Source: Thermogemmatispora aurantia (GTDB lineage: Bacteria; Chloroflexota; Ktedonobacteria; Ktedonobacterales; Ktedonobacteraceae). Taken from it: 64,000 nucleotides of DNA. The stretch is taken from NCBI RefSeq assembly GCF_008974285.1, contig NZ_BKZV01000003.1:248001-312000 (forward strand), read 5' to 3'. Position numbers and translations under genes: made by a program. Positions 26,153 to 36,400 of this stretch are shown in pieces. Positions within the stretch are counted from its first letter, which is position 1. Each line of letters begins with the position of its first letter. Below the pieces are notes generated by a model. That model was not told the DNA's origin and did no database searches. It saw only the letters and a list, made by a program, of their open reading frames with translations.

Positions 26153-26664
26153 CCCTGTTCCCCACGACAAACCCGCCTACAGGATCACGTCACATCTCAG
26201 TCCCCCCAGGGCCGGCCTCCCATTGTCAACCCCCCATGCATTACGATAGCCGCACCAGGCTCCGATCCCGGTGAATATCGCGTTGAGATGCAATGAAGAT
26301 CTAGCAGAAGTCGCTCCTCGGAGTTGAGAAATATTCATATAACGCTCGCAGAGCCACCGCCTCTTCTTCTTATCTTGCCCGGCAGATTCCCTGGTCGCTG
26401 TCTTCTCCCAAAACGGATGAGAGTCAATAGTATAGCTTCAGCCGAGATAAAACCTCTATTATCTGTCAATCTCTGACTACATAAAAAATACTGGTACTTG
26501 TGGCCTACCTATTCATCCAGATAGCAAGCATGCAGCGTAATGTGATTGTGTAGTCCAGCCCCTGTCAGGCGCCCGCTAACCAGGGTGGTCGATCAGACCC
26601 ACCTCGACTTTCTCGAAAAGGTGGCAGGGCTGGACCAGGTACTGGAGAGAGAAGGAGGCCAGGT
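26153..26664. other. AT-rich leader region before the H-NOX gene
   Basis: This 512-bp stretch has no supported gene. It is much more AT-rich (especially about 26260-26520) than the surroundings, with candidate -10 elements such as TATAAC near 26338 and AATACT near 26490. The H-NOX promoter probably lies here, but I cannot fix it. Confidence 0.4.
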
Positions 26665-27540
26665 ATGCACGGTCTCATTTTTACAACTTGGGAAAAGTAT
26701 CTAGGCGAGCGCTTTGGCGGCGGCCTGTTGAGCGCCTACCGAGAGGCCATCGGTGAATCGCCGAGCGCCACGCCCCTGGTGAGCCGTTCCTACGACGATG
26801 GAGCGCTTCTTGAGGGCGTAGCAGCAGCCAGCCGCCTCAGCGGTCTGGCCCCTGATCAGCTGCTGCGCGAATATGGACGCTACTTTATGCTGAATAGCCT
26901 CACCGGCCATCTCTGCAAGTATATCCTCTCGGGCGTGAGCAGCGCCTACGATCTGCTGCTCACGATGCGGGATGTCCATAGCCGTCTGCGTAAGACTGCC
27001 GCGGGTCTGACTCCGCCGCTCTTCAACTATGAGTTCGCTCCTCAAGAGCGTAGCGTTATCCTGATCTACGATAGTCCGCGGCAGCTATGCGCGGTCCTCC
27101 TGGGAGCCATCGAGGGCGCCGCCGAGCGCTATGGAGAAGAGGTCACGATTTTTGAACACAGCTGCATGAAGCACGGTGATCCCGTGTGTCGCATTGCCGC
27201 TACTTTTGCCCGTGACACTAGAAGCGCAGAGCAGCTCTCAGAGCAGGCGCGCGCTAATGCCTTCGAGCAGCAGGCGCACCAGAATGCGATGCGTGAGCTA
27301 GGACAGCGCATTCTGACGATTCTGCCCACGGAGCAGGCACAGGCATTGACTCTGCGCGAAGTTCGTCAGGCGTTGGTGCTGCGCTACCGTCTGAGTCCCA
27401 CCTACCAGCGCCCGGCAGTCCTCCTGCAGGCTCTGCGCCATTTGCAGTTTGCCGGCTACGTGGCCGCTACAGACGGAGAACTAGAGAATAACCTGACGAC
27501 CCGCCGCTACTGGCGTGTCAGTACCTACTGGGAGTACTAA
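26665..27540 (+). CDS. H-NOX heme sensor with C-terminal winged-helix-like domain
   Basis: A 291-aa protein. Residues 1-182 match the heme nitric oxide/oxygen-binding (H-NOX) domain. It starts MHGLIFTTWEKYL; His105 in MRDVHSRL is the expected proximal heme ligand, followed by GLTPP; and the Y-x-S-x-R heme-propionate motif is YDSPR at 135-139. LGAIEGAAERYGEE matches the family C-terminal helix. Residues about 205-291 are helical then beta-rich (TLREVRQALVLRYRLSP ... FAGYVAAT ... RRYWRV), like a winged helix. H-NOX domains are usually free-standing or fused to methyl-accepting or cyclase domains. AAGGAGG lies 6 nt before the ATG. A gas-sensing regulator is my inference. Confidence 0.88.
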   Translation: MHGLIFTTWEKYLGERFGGGLLSAYREAIGESPSATPLVSRSYDDGALLEGVAAASRLSGLAPDQLLREYGRYFMLNSLTGHLCKYILSGVSSAYDLLLTMRDVHSRLRKTAAGLTPPLFNYEFAPQERSVILIYDSPRQLCAVLLGAIEGAAERYGEEVTIFEHSCMKHGDPVCRIAATFARDTRSAEQLSEQARANAFEQQAHQNAMRELGQRILTILPTEQAQALTLREVRQALVLRYRLSPTYQRPAVLLQALRHLQFAGYVAATDGELENNLTTRRYWRVSTYWEY

Positions 27541-27639
27541 GGCAGGCTGACCCCGCTGCTCTGGCTTGTCGGCGCCCTGCTGGTGAGCAGCACCTGAGAT
27601 CCGCAGAGATCACACGCTCTCTCCTGGTCGCTGTGCCGC

Positions 27640-28143
27640 CTACAGTTCGGGCGTCGGCAGGCCATGAGAGCCTAGAATGAGGAAAAGCTCTCCCCCATGA
27701 TGGAGATCATGCTCGATGAGGTGCCAGATGATTTCCTGACACACGTAGCTGTAGGGTCTGTCGCGCCAGACCCCCGAGAAGGTGGTCTCCAGGTCGGCGA
27801 GCGTCCACTGCCCAAGTTGCTCATCGATGATCCGCCAGGTGGTCTCTAAGCCCTCGATAAGTACGGTCACCGGTCCATCAGGAGCTTCTATGTTCCAAGA
27901 TGTGTAAGGCAGCAGCAGCTCCGGCTTTATTTCCATGACTCCCCCAAACCAGCCAGCTCGCGCCGCGGCAATATGGGCGGCAAGCTGGCGGATGTTGCGC
28001 AGGTGAGGAGCGATACGTAGCTCCAGCTGCCCCTCGCTGAGTGGGGTCAGTGCCTCGACCAGGAGCTGCTGATAGCGGCCCCAGCCACGATAGATCTCTG
28101 TCAGCGTTCTTCCTCGGGGTCGGGTTTGCTCGGCTTCTGTCAT
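27640..28143 (-). CDS. DinB-family (YfiT/DinB four-helix) protein
   Basis: A 167-aa four-helix-bundle protein. It has the usual spaced His ligands: NIRQLAAHIAAARAGW near residue 56 and HLIEHDLHHGGE near residue 150. DinB-fold proteins bind a divalent metal, and many are thiol-dependent transferases of unknown substrate. It converges with the H-NOX gene. The gap 28144-28545 downstream of its start holds no supported gene. Confidence 0.85.
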   Translation of the reverse strand: MTEAEQTRPRGRTLTEIYRGWGRYQQLLVEALTPLSEGQLELRIAPHLRNIRQLAAHIAAARAGWFGGVMEIKPELLLPYTSWNIEAPDGPVTVLIEGLETTWRIIDEQLGQWTLADLETTFSGVWRDRPYSYVCQEIIWHLIEHDLHHGGELFLILGSHGLPTPEL

Positions 28144-28545
28144 GCTTTGCTCCTTCTCTCTGATGATTCATCCGTTGTTTGTGAAGCTCGCCCCTCGCAA
28201 GCAGGGTGAGGGAGGAGCGTACAGACTCTAGACTAGCACGAATAGCGGACAGCTGCTGACCTACAATCTTCCAATTTCAGACGAGCAATGTGCTAACCAA
28301 ACGGCGAGAAGACAAGGGCAAAGCTGCTGAGGTGCGGTCTTCCTCCTTTTGACCCTTCTTTCAGGCCTGGCGCCTTGCTCTGCTCCCACACAATGCCGGG
28401 CTGAAACGCTTCCCTGGCAGAAGGGCGTGATAGGGATGGACATGATCAGGCAGATCACGAGAAAGGCACAGAGAAAAACCTCAAGCAATCTCCGTTGTAG
28501 TGCGCTATCTCATCGGCTGTTGCCTGGAGAGGAGAAGAGTGTCTC

Positions 28546-28875
28546 ATGACGAACTGGAGCGCTGCCGATATTGAAAAGGGCCTGAGCGTCTATAGCGCCG
28601 ATCAGCACCACCTGGGTCAGATAGTGGCCATCTACCCTGAGAGTGTGCGGGTGCGCCGTGGGCCGTTGCTGTTCTGGACAGATCGTTTTTATCCCTATAC
28701 GGCCATCGCCACGCGCCAAGATCAACGCCTGATTCTGAAGATGAGCGCCTCCGAAGCCGGGGAAGGGCAGTGGCGCAAACGCCCAGCCTATGGGAAGCAT
28801 CCTGGGGATGTCCTGCAAACCTTCTACGATCGCGGTCACGGGGTCGAGGACCCCTTCGATCCCGAGCAGGGCTGA
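28546..28875 (+). CDS. Small PRC-barrel-like protein
   Basis: A 109-aa hypothetical protein. Residues 10-65 (GLSVYSADQHHLGQIVAIYPESVRV ... DRFYPYTAI) follow the pattern of PRC-barrel and DUF2171-type beta domains, which bind partners or RNA/ribosomal components. The C-terminal 40 residues are polar. GAGGAG lies 11 nt before the ATG. Function unknown. The 321-bp gap to the next gene (28876-29196) shows no clear promoter or gene. Confidence 0.65.
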   Translation: MTNWSAADIEKGLSVYSADQHHLGQIVAIYPESVRVRRGPLLFWTDRFYPYTAIATRQDQRLILKMSASEAGEGQWRKRPAYGKHPGDVLQTFYDRGHGVEDPFDPEQG

Positions 28876-29196
28876 GCCAGCGCTCTCAGCTGGCCCGCGG
28901 GTCATGGGTCCGCTACCTGTTCTGGCCGCTCCGGGCGTCTTTAAAGGGTAAGTCTGCAGGGGAGGGACCGCCCGGCGGGGGGGAAGAAGCAAACGGTCAG
29001 AAGGAAGATACGGTTAGAACCTGAGAGAATTTAAGGTAAACACCTGATGTTGGCTAACCTGGGTTCCAGGTAGAATAAAAGCCGCTGGATGGATGCCAGG
29101 AATGGGCCTACCCGGCACCAAATGCCGACCACGAGGCCGTACGGAGGCCGGCAAGCTGGTTTTTGTCGGTGAGTTTCCCGAAGGGAGCGTGGAATC

Positions 29197-30312
29197 ATGG
29201 CTATAGCTGCTGCAGATCCCGTACGCGATGGCCGCAGGATGCGACCGGCCAGCCAGTCAGCGAGGCGGCGCATAGGCCGGAAGGCGGCCACGCTGGAGAT
29301 AGAAAGCGAGGCCGTTCTGCTGGCCACTGGCGAGGACGATGCTGCCCTCCCCGCGAGCGAGACCGTTGCCGATCTGGCCCTTGATCCGTTGCTGGAGAGC
29401 AGCGATGAGCTAGAGATGGAGAGCGTCGAGCCCGACCTGGCTGATGAGGTTCCCGAACGCCGCTCTCCAAATGTACGCCAGGCGCTCGGCTCTGAAGATG
29501 CTTTTCAGAGCTACCTGCGCGATATCCGTGGCCTGGGGCTGCTGACCCACGAGGAAGAGCTTGAGCTGGCACGACGTGCCGCTGAGGGCGATGAGCTGGC
29601 GCGTCGGAAACTGATCGAGTCAAATCTGCGTCTGGTCATTGCTATTGCCCGTCGTTATACAAGCACCGGCGTCCCCCTGGTCGATCTGATCCAGGAGGGT
29701 AACCTCGGGCTGATGCGCGCCGCCGAGAAGTTTGATTATCGTCGCGGTTGCCACTTCGGCACCTATGCAACCTGGTGGATTCGTCAGGCTGTCAGCCGCG
29801 CCGCCGGCGAGCAGTCTCGCCTGATTCACTTGCCTGAACATGTGGCGACCCGCCTCCGCAAAGTACGCCGCGTCGCCGCTCAGCTTTCTCAGGAGAGCGG
29901 GCTGGACCCCGAACCTGAGCAGATTGCTGCAGCTTGCAATATTGACGTGAATGAAGTCATCGATCTCCTCAGTGTGATTGAGCAACCCGTCTCTCTGGAT
30001 GCCCCCGTCGACGACGAGGCCCGCCATTCGCTGGCCGATACGTTGGAGGATAGTACTGCCCCCGCTCCCGCTGAGACCGCTTCACAGCACTTGCTCGGCG
30101 AGGAGCTACATCGCGCTCTTTCAACGCTTACCCCGCGCGAGCGCGCTGTGATTACGCTCCGTTACGGCATCGGCGATGGACGTAGCCGCACGCTGCTGGA
30201 AGTCGGCAAGGAATTGGGCATTTCGCGCGAGCGCGTCCGCCAGCTCGAGGTGGTGGCCCTGATGAAGCTGCGCAATTTCAGCGGCAACGCTTCTTTACGG
30301 GAGTGCGTGTGA
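29197..30312 (+). CDS. RpoD-family sigma-70 factor (group 2-like)
   Basis: A 371-aa sigma factor with regions 1.2 to 4. About 100 N-terminal residues are acidic and variable. Region 1.2 ([19 protein letters not shown]) and region 2 ([33 protein letters not shown] ... [11 protein letters not shown]) are near canonical. Region 3 and region 4 ([18 protein letters not shown] ... [13 protein letters not shown]) complete it. It recognises standard -35/-10 promoters; the size and variable N-terminus suggest an alternative rather than the housekeeping factor. It appears monocistronic. Confidence 0.95.
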   Translation: MAIAAADPVRDGRRMRPASQSARRRIGRKAATLEIESEAVLLATGEDDAALPASETVADLALDPLLESSDELEMESVEPDLADEVPERRSPNVRQALGSEDAFQSYLRDIRGLGLLTHEEELELARRAAEGDELARRKLIESNLRLVIAIARRYTSTGVPLVDLIQEGNLGLMRAAEKFDYRRGCHFGTYATWWIRQAVSRAAGEQSRLIHLPEHVATRLRKVRRVAAQLSQESGLDPEPEQIAAACNIDVNEVIDLLSVIEQPVSLDAPVDDEARHSLADTLEDSTAPAPAETASQHLLGEELHRALSTLTPRERAVITLRYGIGDGRSRTLLEVGKELGISRERVRQLEVVALMKLRNFSGNASLRECV

Positions 30313-30425
30313 GTGCGCGCTCGCCTAAACCGGACCGACTGGGCTTGTCCAGTAACCCTGGCTAAAGGAAGAGCCCGGCGCTCCGCAAAGAGAGCAGATA
30401 GATCCTTCCCTTTGCCCGCTCAAGG

Positions 30426-30459
30426 GGGCATGGGTCGGCTGGCTGGCTAGCCCATGCCC
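30426..30459. terminator. Hairpin downstream of the sigma factor gene
   Basis: GGGCATGGG (30426-30434) and CCCATGCCC (30451-30459) form a perfect 9-bp stem with a 16-nt loop. No U-run follows, so termination is only possible. The rest of 30313-30729 has no supported gene. Confidence 0.4.
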
Positions 30460-30729
30460 TTCACGGTTATGCCTCCTCGATGGGAGAAAAGGCCTTTCCT
30501 TCGCCCTCGGCCTCCCTACTTCTACGTCCGGCTTCCTCGCATTCCCTTTCCGGTCGACCCGATCCCACGGCTCTCCCCTTTTTTGCGACCTGCCTCTCGT
30601 GAAAGCCAGGGCCGCATCTCCCACTCTCGACGAAAAGACTTACCCTGTGGTAGACTGCGGAAGAGTAATCAGGAGAGATAAGAGTTTGCTACGAAGCGCT
30701 TGCTTTTGTCTGAGAGGAGAATTCAGCAG

Positions 30730-31764
30730 ATGCAACCTTGTGCAACCTGTGGTACCGATGTGAGCGGTAAACGTTTCTGCCCGCAGTGTGGTACACCTGT
30801 GCCACAGACCCAGCCTCTGCAGCCACAGCAACCGACCGTCACCCCAGGCGGAGCGGCGGCGGCAAACGGGGAATGGTGCCCGCGCTGTGGCGGCCAAGTG
30901 CGACCCGGAGCAGCTTTTTGCTCCCACTGCGGCCATGCTCTGCGTCCAGCAGCACCCAGCGCGCCGACAGGGCCGTCCATGCGGCTCTGCCCTCAATGTC
31001 ACGCGCAGGTGGCTGCCCAAAATGCCTTCTGTACGAACTGCGGCGCTGCTCTGACCGAGCCTGCCACGCCGCGCTTCTGCCCCCAGTGTGGCCAGCCCCA
31101 GCAGAGCGGCGCCCGCTTCTGCAGCGCCTGCGGCACAGAGCTGAACGTCGCGGCAGTAGCCTCCGCCCCAACAGTAACGACCGCCGGCCCCTACCCTGTG
31201 CCCCCGGCTGCCAGTGCTGGCAGCACACCCGGAGCCAGCCCATACCCCGCACCGGCTCCAGCTGCCGGCTCGCCCGCTTATGCTCCCCCCACGGCCCAGC
31301 CACCGGCCCAGTATGGAGCCTATCCTGCCGGACAGCCAGTCCCTGGGCCTGCCAATGCGATCCCCGCTGGCCCCTATCCTGCACAAACACCATTGGTGCT
31401 GCGCTGCCCGGTCTGCTGGGCCATCTCTCCCCTGGGGACAAGCAACTGCCCAGGCTGCCACACGAGTCTGGTCGGCGTCGCACCCGTGCCTGCTACCGCA
31501 GTGCAGCAGCCACCCAATCAGCAGGGCGGCGGCCCCGGTGGCCTGTTCCAGGGGAACGGCGGCAAACTGGCAATGGGCGCCCTGGGCGGGGCAGCAGCAG
31601 TGATCGGCGGCGAGATGCTCCTGCACGGCCTGGAGCGCTCCCTGGAGGGCAATGACTACGGCTACCCTCACCACCACCACCACCATCACCATCACCATCA
31701 CAGGCAGGAGGAGGGCGTCTTGGGCGACTTGGGTCGCCTGGCAGACGACGTGGGCCTGATTTGA
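30730..31764 (+). CDS. Multi-zinc-ribbon protein with C-terminal poly-His tract
   Basis: A 344-aa protein of unknown function. Four CxxC...CxxC zinc ribbons fill residues 1-140, and a fifth (CPVCWAISPLGTSNCPGCH) follows a Pro/Ala/Tyr-rich disordered linker. A Gly-rich hydrophobic stretch (GGLFQ ... GGAAAVIGGEMLLHGLE) precedes eleven consecutive His encoded at 31669-31701. The tail is short and acidic. The His run could bind metal. ATG 30730 has GAGGAG 10 nt upstream. It is followed by the M16 peptidase, which has its own promoter. Confidence 0.75.
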   Translation: MQPCATCGTDVSGKRFCPQCGTPVPQTQPLQPQQPTVTPGGAAAANGEWCPRCGGQVRPGAAFCSHCGHALRPAAPSAPTGPSMRLCPQCHAQVAAQNAFCTNCGAALTEPATPRFCPQCGQPQQSGARFCSACGTELNVAAVASAPTVTTAGPYPVPPAASAGSTPGASPYPAPAPAAGSPAYAPPTAQPPAQYGAYPAGQPVPGPANAIPAGPYPAQTPLVLRCPVCWAISPLGTSNCPGCHTSLVGVAPVPATAVQQPPNQQGGGPGGLFQGNGGKLAMGALGGAAAVIGGEMLLHGLERSLEGNDYGYPHHHHHHHHHHHRQEEGVLGDLGRLADDVGLI

Positions 31765-31967
31765 GCGACCCTGACTGCGTACCATACAGCCTGCGGCCTC
31801 TCAGCAAAATCCTTCTGCCGCCGCGCAGCGTGAGGGTCAAGGGCCGGGCTACCTCTCTTCGGCCCGGCCCGGCCTGCTGCTGGCCCTCTACTCTTAGCTA
31901 CCTGCTTGTGCGCCGCTTCTCGCTGTACCCAGATGGGCTAGTCTGCCTAACTTCTTCTATTGCCTTG

Positions 31968-31996
31968 TTGCGACACACCTGTAAAGGGTCTATAAT
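31968..31996 (+). promoter_or_regulatory. Strong sigma-70 promoter for the M16 peptidase
   Basis: TTGCGA (31968-31973) and consensus TATAAT (31991-31996) are exactly 17 bp apart. Transcription should start near 32003, giving a leader of about 105 nt to the peptidase start. The rest of the 31765-32107 gap holds nothing else I can support. Confidence 0.8.
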
Positions 31997-32107
31997 GTCT
32001 GGCGACAGGGGGTATCATTCTCAAGAGAAGCCGCTCGGGCGTGCCTCACCTGCCTGTTTACCGACTGGCTCACTAGCGGCTGAATTCATGACGAAACGCA
32101 TGCATCG

Positions 32108-33385
32108 ATGCAATACGAGCGAACTACGCTGCCAAACGGCTTGCGTCTGCTGACGATGTGCGTGCCGAGCATCCGCTCGGCCAGCATCGCTTTTTTCTTT
32201 GCCGCCGGCTCGCGCTACGAACCGGATCACCTGGCCGGCATATCCCACTTTATTGAGCATATGCTGTTTAAAGGTTCAAAAAATTATCCAAGCGCACGTA
32301 TTCTCTCGGAAACAATCGAGGGGGTAGGGGGAGTCTTCAACGGCAGCACGGGGAAGGAGCTGACTAGCTATACGGCGCGCGTCCCCTGCGAGCACCTGGA
32401 CGTGGTGATCGAGGTTCTCGCCGATATGATCCGCTATCCACTTTTCGATCCCCACGAGATCGAGAAGGAGCGGCAGGTGATCATCGAGGAACTGAGCGCG
32501 ACGCGCGATGACCCGCAGGAGTGGTCGGGCCTTCTGCTCGACCAGGTTATGTGGCCCGGCTTGCCGCTGGGGCGCGATGACGCGGGACGCGACGAGACGG
32601 TGGCCGCTATCAGCCGCCAGGATATGCTGACACACCTGGAGCAGTTTTATTGTCCCAATGCCCTGGTGGTGGGTGTGGTGGGTAATATTCACCATGCCCA
32701 GGTGCGAGAGCTGATCGAGTGGCTCTTCCACGACTGGGAGCCGCGCCCGCTACGAACCTGGACACCCTGCCCGCCGCCGCGGGATGTTCCACCCGTGGCC
32801 GTGGTCTATAAGGAGACAGAGCAGACGAATCTTTCGCTAGGTACCCTGGGAGTTGCTCATTCTTCTCCCGACTATTATGCGCTGATGCTCTTGAATGCCA
32901 TCCTGGGCGAAGGAATGAGTTCGCGTCTCTTCCAGAGTATTCGTGAGGAGCGCGGGCTGGCTTACGATATCGGTAGTTACACGAGCAGTTACTATGAAAC
33001 AGGGAATCTGGTGGTGAGCGCAGGGGTCGACCCTTCCCAGACGGAGGCCGCTGTACAGGCCATTGTGCAGGAGTTAAACAGGCTCTGCGAGGTGCCCGTC
33101 TCTGAGAGGGAGCTAGAGCGCTTTAAAGCCTATGTCTGCGGGGGCCTGATCCTGGGTCTGGAGAGCACTCAGCAGGTCGCCAGTTGGCTCGCCAGTCAGG
33201 AATGCCTGCTTGGCCGTGTGGTCGATGTGGATGAGATGATCCACCAGATTCAGACCGTGACTCCCCAGGATCTCCAACGGGTGGCGCGCACCTGCTTCGC
33301 CCCCGAATGGCGCCGCCTGGCGTTGATTGGCCCCGAGGACCCTCGACAGATCGACCATTTTCAGAAGTTGCTCACAGCTGCCTAA
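32108..33385 (+). CDS. M16-family (insulinase/processing peptidase-like) zinc metalloprotease
   Basis: A 425-aa peptidase. The inverted zinc motif H-x-x-E-H is HFIEH (47-51), and the third ligand is a Glu in the downstream EKERQVIIEEL helix. N- and C-terminal M16 domains are both present (RGLAYDIGSYTSSYYETG marks the second). Such enzymes degrade peptides in the cytoplasm or act as mitochondrial-type processing proteases. The ATG has no clear ribosome site. The TPR gene starts 25 bp after its stop, so the two are likely co-transcribed. Confidence 0.93.
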   Translation: MQYERTTLPNGLRLLTMCVPSIRSASIAFFFAAGSRYEPDHLAGISHFIEHMLFKGSKNYPSARILSETIEGVGGVFNGSTGKELTSYTARVPCEHLDVVIEVLADMIRYPLFDPHEIEKERQVIIEELSATRDDPQEWSGLLLDQVMWPGLPLGRDDAGRDETVAAISRQDMLTHLEQFYCPNALVVGVVGNIHHAQVRELIEWLFHDWEPRPLRTWTPCPPPRDVPPVAVVYKETEQTNLSLGTLGVAHSSPDYYALMLLNAILGEGMSSRLFQSIREERGLAYDIGSYTSSYYETGNLVVSAGVDPSQTEAAVQAIVQELNRLCEVPVSERELERFKAYVCGGLILGLESTQQVASWLASQECLLGRVVDVDEMIHQIQTVTPQDLQRVARTCFAPEWRRLALIGPEDPRQIDHFQKLLTAA

Positions 33386-33409
33386 CGCGGGAAGAGGAGA
33401 CCAGGTTCT

Positions 33410-36400
33410 ATGCTGAAAACAATGTCTACGCTGCGTGAGTATTTGCAGTATACGGAGGATGCCCTGAGCGCCGGGCGCATCGAGGAGGCCCTCGAACATT
33501 GCCAGTATGTACTCTCGCACTTTCCTCACTCTCTAGAGGCTCACCGCCTCCTCGGCGAGATCTATCTGGCCCAGAATCGTCTGGTCGAAGCCCAGCAGAC
33601 TTTCGATTGGGTCCTGACAAATGATCCCGAAAACGTGCTCGCTTACTGCAACCGCGCGCTGACAAGCGAACGCCTGGGCGATGTGGAAACTGCGCTCGAT
33701 TGCTATCAGCAGGCTTATGAGCTGAGCCGTGGCAATAGCCAGATCCGTCAGGAGTTTAATAAGCTGAGCGCTCGCAGCGGCCAGCCTGGCTTTATGCTCT
33801 CGCGCGCCGGCCTGGCCCGCCTCTACATGCGCGGTGACCTGCTCTTCCAGGCCATTCAGGAGTGGGAAGCGGTGCTGACCGCCACCCCCGATCGCCTGGA
33901 TGCCCGCACTGGCCTGCTCGAGACCTGCTGGCGCGATGGCGACTATGAGCGCGCTGAGCAGATCGCGACAGGCTTGCTGGAAGAGATTCCTGGCTGCCTG
34001 AAGGCTCTGCTGCTTCTGGCTCATATGACCTTCCCCCATAATCCAGCCCGCGCTCGCGAGCTGATCCAGCGCGCTGAGACGCTTGATCCCGAGATGACAA
34101 TGGCTCGCGAGCTGTTCAGGGATCTGCTGACAGCCTCCCCCAATGACCCTTTCCTGGCGCTTGTGCGCAAGGATGCTGTCTTGATGCCGCCTCCTGAGCG
34201 GCCCGCCGCTCCATCCGTGACTACTGCAGCTTCCGCTGCTGAGCTGGCTTCGGCCAGACCCGGCTCAGCTCTGGCCGAGGAGCAGGAATCAGCCAGCGAG
34301 GAGAGCGAGCCGATCTTCGGATGGACGACACCCGACCCTTATCCTCTGGCTTTGACGACGACGCCTCCTTCCTCTCCGACGCCTGCACCGCCTTCGACGC
34401 CCTCGCAGCCGCCAGAGGCCCCTACCTCCAGCAGCAGCGAGGCCTACCGCGCAAGCTCCCCTTCCTGGTCTCTCTCTGGCAGCGATCTCTCCTTCGGAGA
34501 GCAGGGACTTGCCTGGGAAGAACAACCGGCATGGCCCCCCCTCTCATCAGCGGGTCCCGAGGAAGACCTGGGGCTGTCGGCTGGCCAGTCTTCCACCCAT
34601 CCTGCCTGGCTAGATGCCCTCGATTCACCGCTCTATCGCCAGCCATCTGGCTCGCTCGCTACCCCAACTCCTTCGCCTGAGCTAGCGGCCTCTGCTGAGG
34701 CAGAGGGAGAGGCGGCTGCCGCGCCCGAGCCGGAGTCAGCAAACCTGGCCCACAGGGAAGAGGCCTCAGACAACGCCTGGCCCCAGCCCACGGCTCAGGC
34801 AGAGTCACCCGCTGATCAACAGGAGGCAGCGGAAGAGATCTTTCCATTCATGCAGGAGGGAGCCGACCCGGAGGAGGGCTGGCCGGAATGGCTGAAGTCC
34901 CTGGGAGCGGAGACAATAGAGGAAGAGGAGCCTGCCGAGGAGTCACCGGCCTCTCCCGCCAGCGCTGGCTCACGCGGAGCAGTCTGGGGCGAAGTCGGGG
35001 AGGAGGAGCAAGTGCCAAAGCCGGGAAGAGAGGCGGCCTGGCTATCAGGTCAGGGAGCGCAGGCCACCCCAATGGCCCCAGTTTCGGCAGAGGCCGACGG
35101 CTATGGGCGCCAGGAACAGGACCTTCTCTCTGAGCCAGCCGCTCGCTCTGCAGAGGACTACTCTTTGCCGGAAGCGACTTACCCGGGCTCAGCAAGCTGG
35201 GACGATCTGACAAGCGAGGAATTTTCCGCCCCTATGGAAAAGCCGGCCTGGTTGGAGCAGCTGCAGGCCAGCCACAGCGCCTTTGAGGAGCAGGAAGTGG
35301 CTAGCCCGCTCTGGCCACCTTCTGCCTCGCCAGCCATGCCTGGGACAGACGCGACGCCCGCTCCTCCAGCCGCTTCGATCTGGGGAGAGGAGCCGCCCAT
35401 GTCCTCCACACCTGCGTCCGCCACACCCGCCGCCTCGCCAGAGAGTTCCACTCACCCGGAGGCAGGGATTCCCTGGCTTGAGCAACTGGCCGGTTGGTCA
35501 ACAGGCTCCGCAGGCTCTGCAGGCTCGTCTACGGATGCTCCGTCTGTTTATGAGGCCCAGGTCGCGCGCCCTGAGCCAGAGCCAACACCCGCCCCTTCAG
35601 CCCAACCCCGAGAGCAGCCAGCCTCGTCGTGGCTGACTGAGCTGGCTGCCGGCGCTGGACAGCGCCCCGCAGAGCAGAGCGGGCCACCAGCAGCCGCCGA
35701 GCAACGACTGCTGACAACTTTGGAGGATCTCGAACAGCAACTTTATGCTCAGGGCTTCGTGCCGCTACAGCCGGGCGAGCTGGCTGCCTTTGCACAGCAA
35801 GGGACGCCCTCCCAGCCCGCAGCGCCTGAACAGCAGCCTCGGATCTCCTATGGCAATCAGCCACAGCCAGTGATCCCTCCAGCCTCACCCCCTCCTTCCG
35901 AGCTGGAGGAAACGGTTCGCGCCCCGCAGGGACAGCCGCCGCTGCAGCCTCCTCGTTATGAGGAGCCAAGGCGCGCTCCTGAACCGCTCTGGCCCGCGAC
36001 CCCCGGCTCAGGCCCAAGCTCTGCTCCGGGTCCCTCACTGCCGGGCTACCGACCCGATGCCCTGCTGGAGGACGAACTGGAGACGACGATGAAGCGCCCA
36101 GTTTTCCGACTCCAGCCAGCCCAGAATCGTCCTGCGGCACCAGGTGGGCGTCCCTCCTCACCAGCTCGCCCCGCCGGTCGCGAGACCGCCAGCATCGGTA
36201 CAGGTGGCCCCAGCACCAGTGCGGGCAGAAGCTCGGAAGGCAGCGAGGCCAATTACAAGGAGCACCTGATCCGCGGGTATCAGTACCAGCTCGCCGGCGC
36301 TTACGACGAGGCCATGCAGGAGTATCGCATTGTGATCCGCAATCAGCCGGAACTGCTGGGCGAAGTGATCAGCAATACACGCGCTTTACTGAAGCTGGCA

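Noticed and set aside
31669..31701. An engineered His tag
   Set aside because: The run is internal, uses mixed CAC/CAT codons, and is followed by natural coding sequence in a native gene.
30640..31785. A 381-codon open frame on the minus strand
   Set aside because: It is the antisense of the zinc-ribbon/poly-His gene and is low in complexity with no domain.
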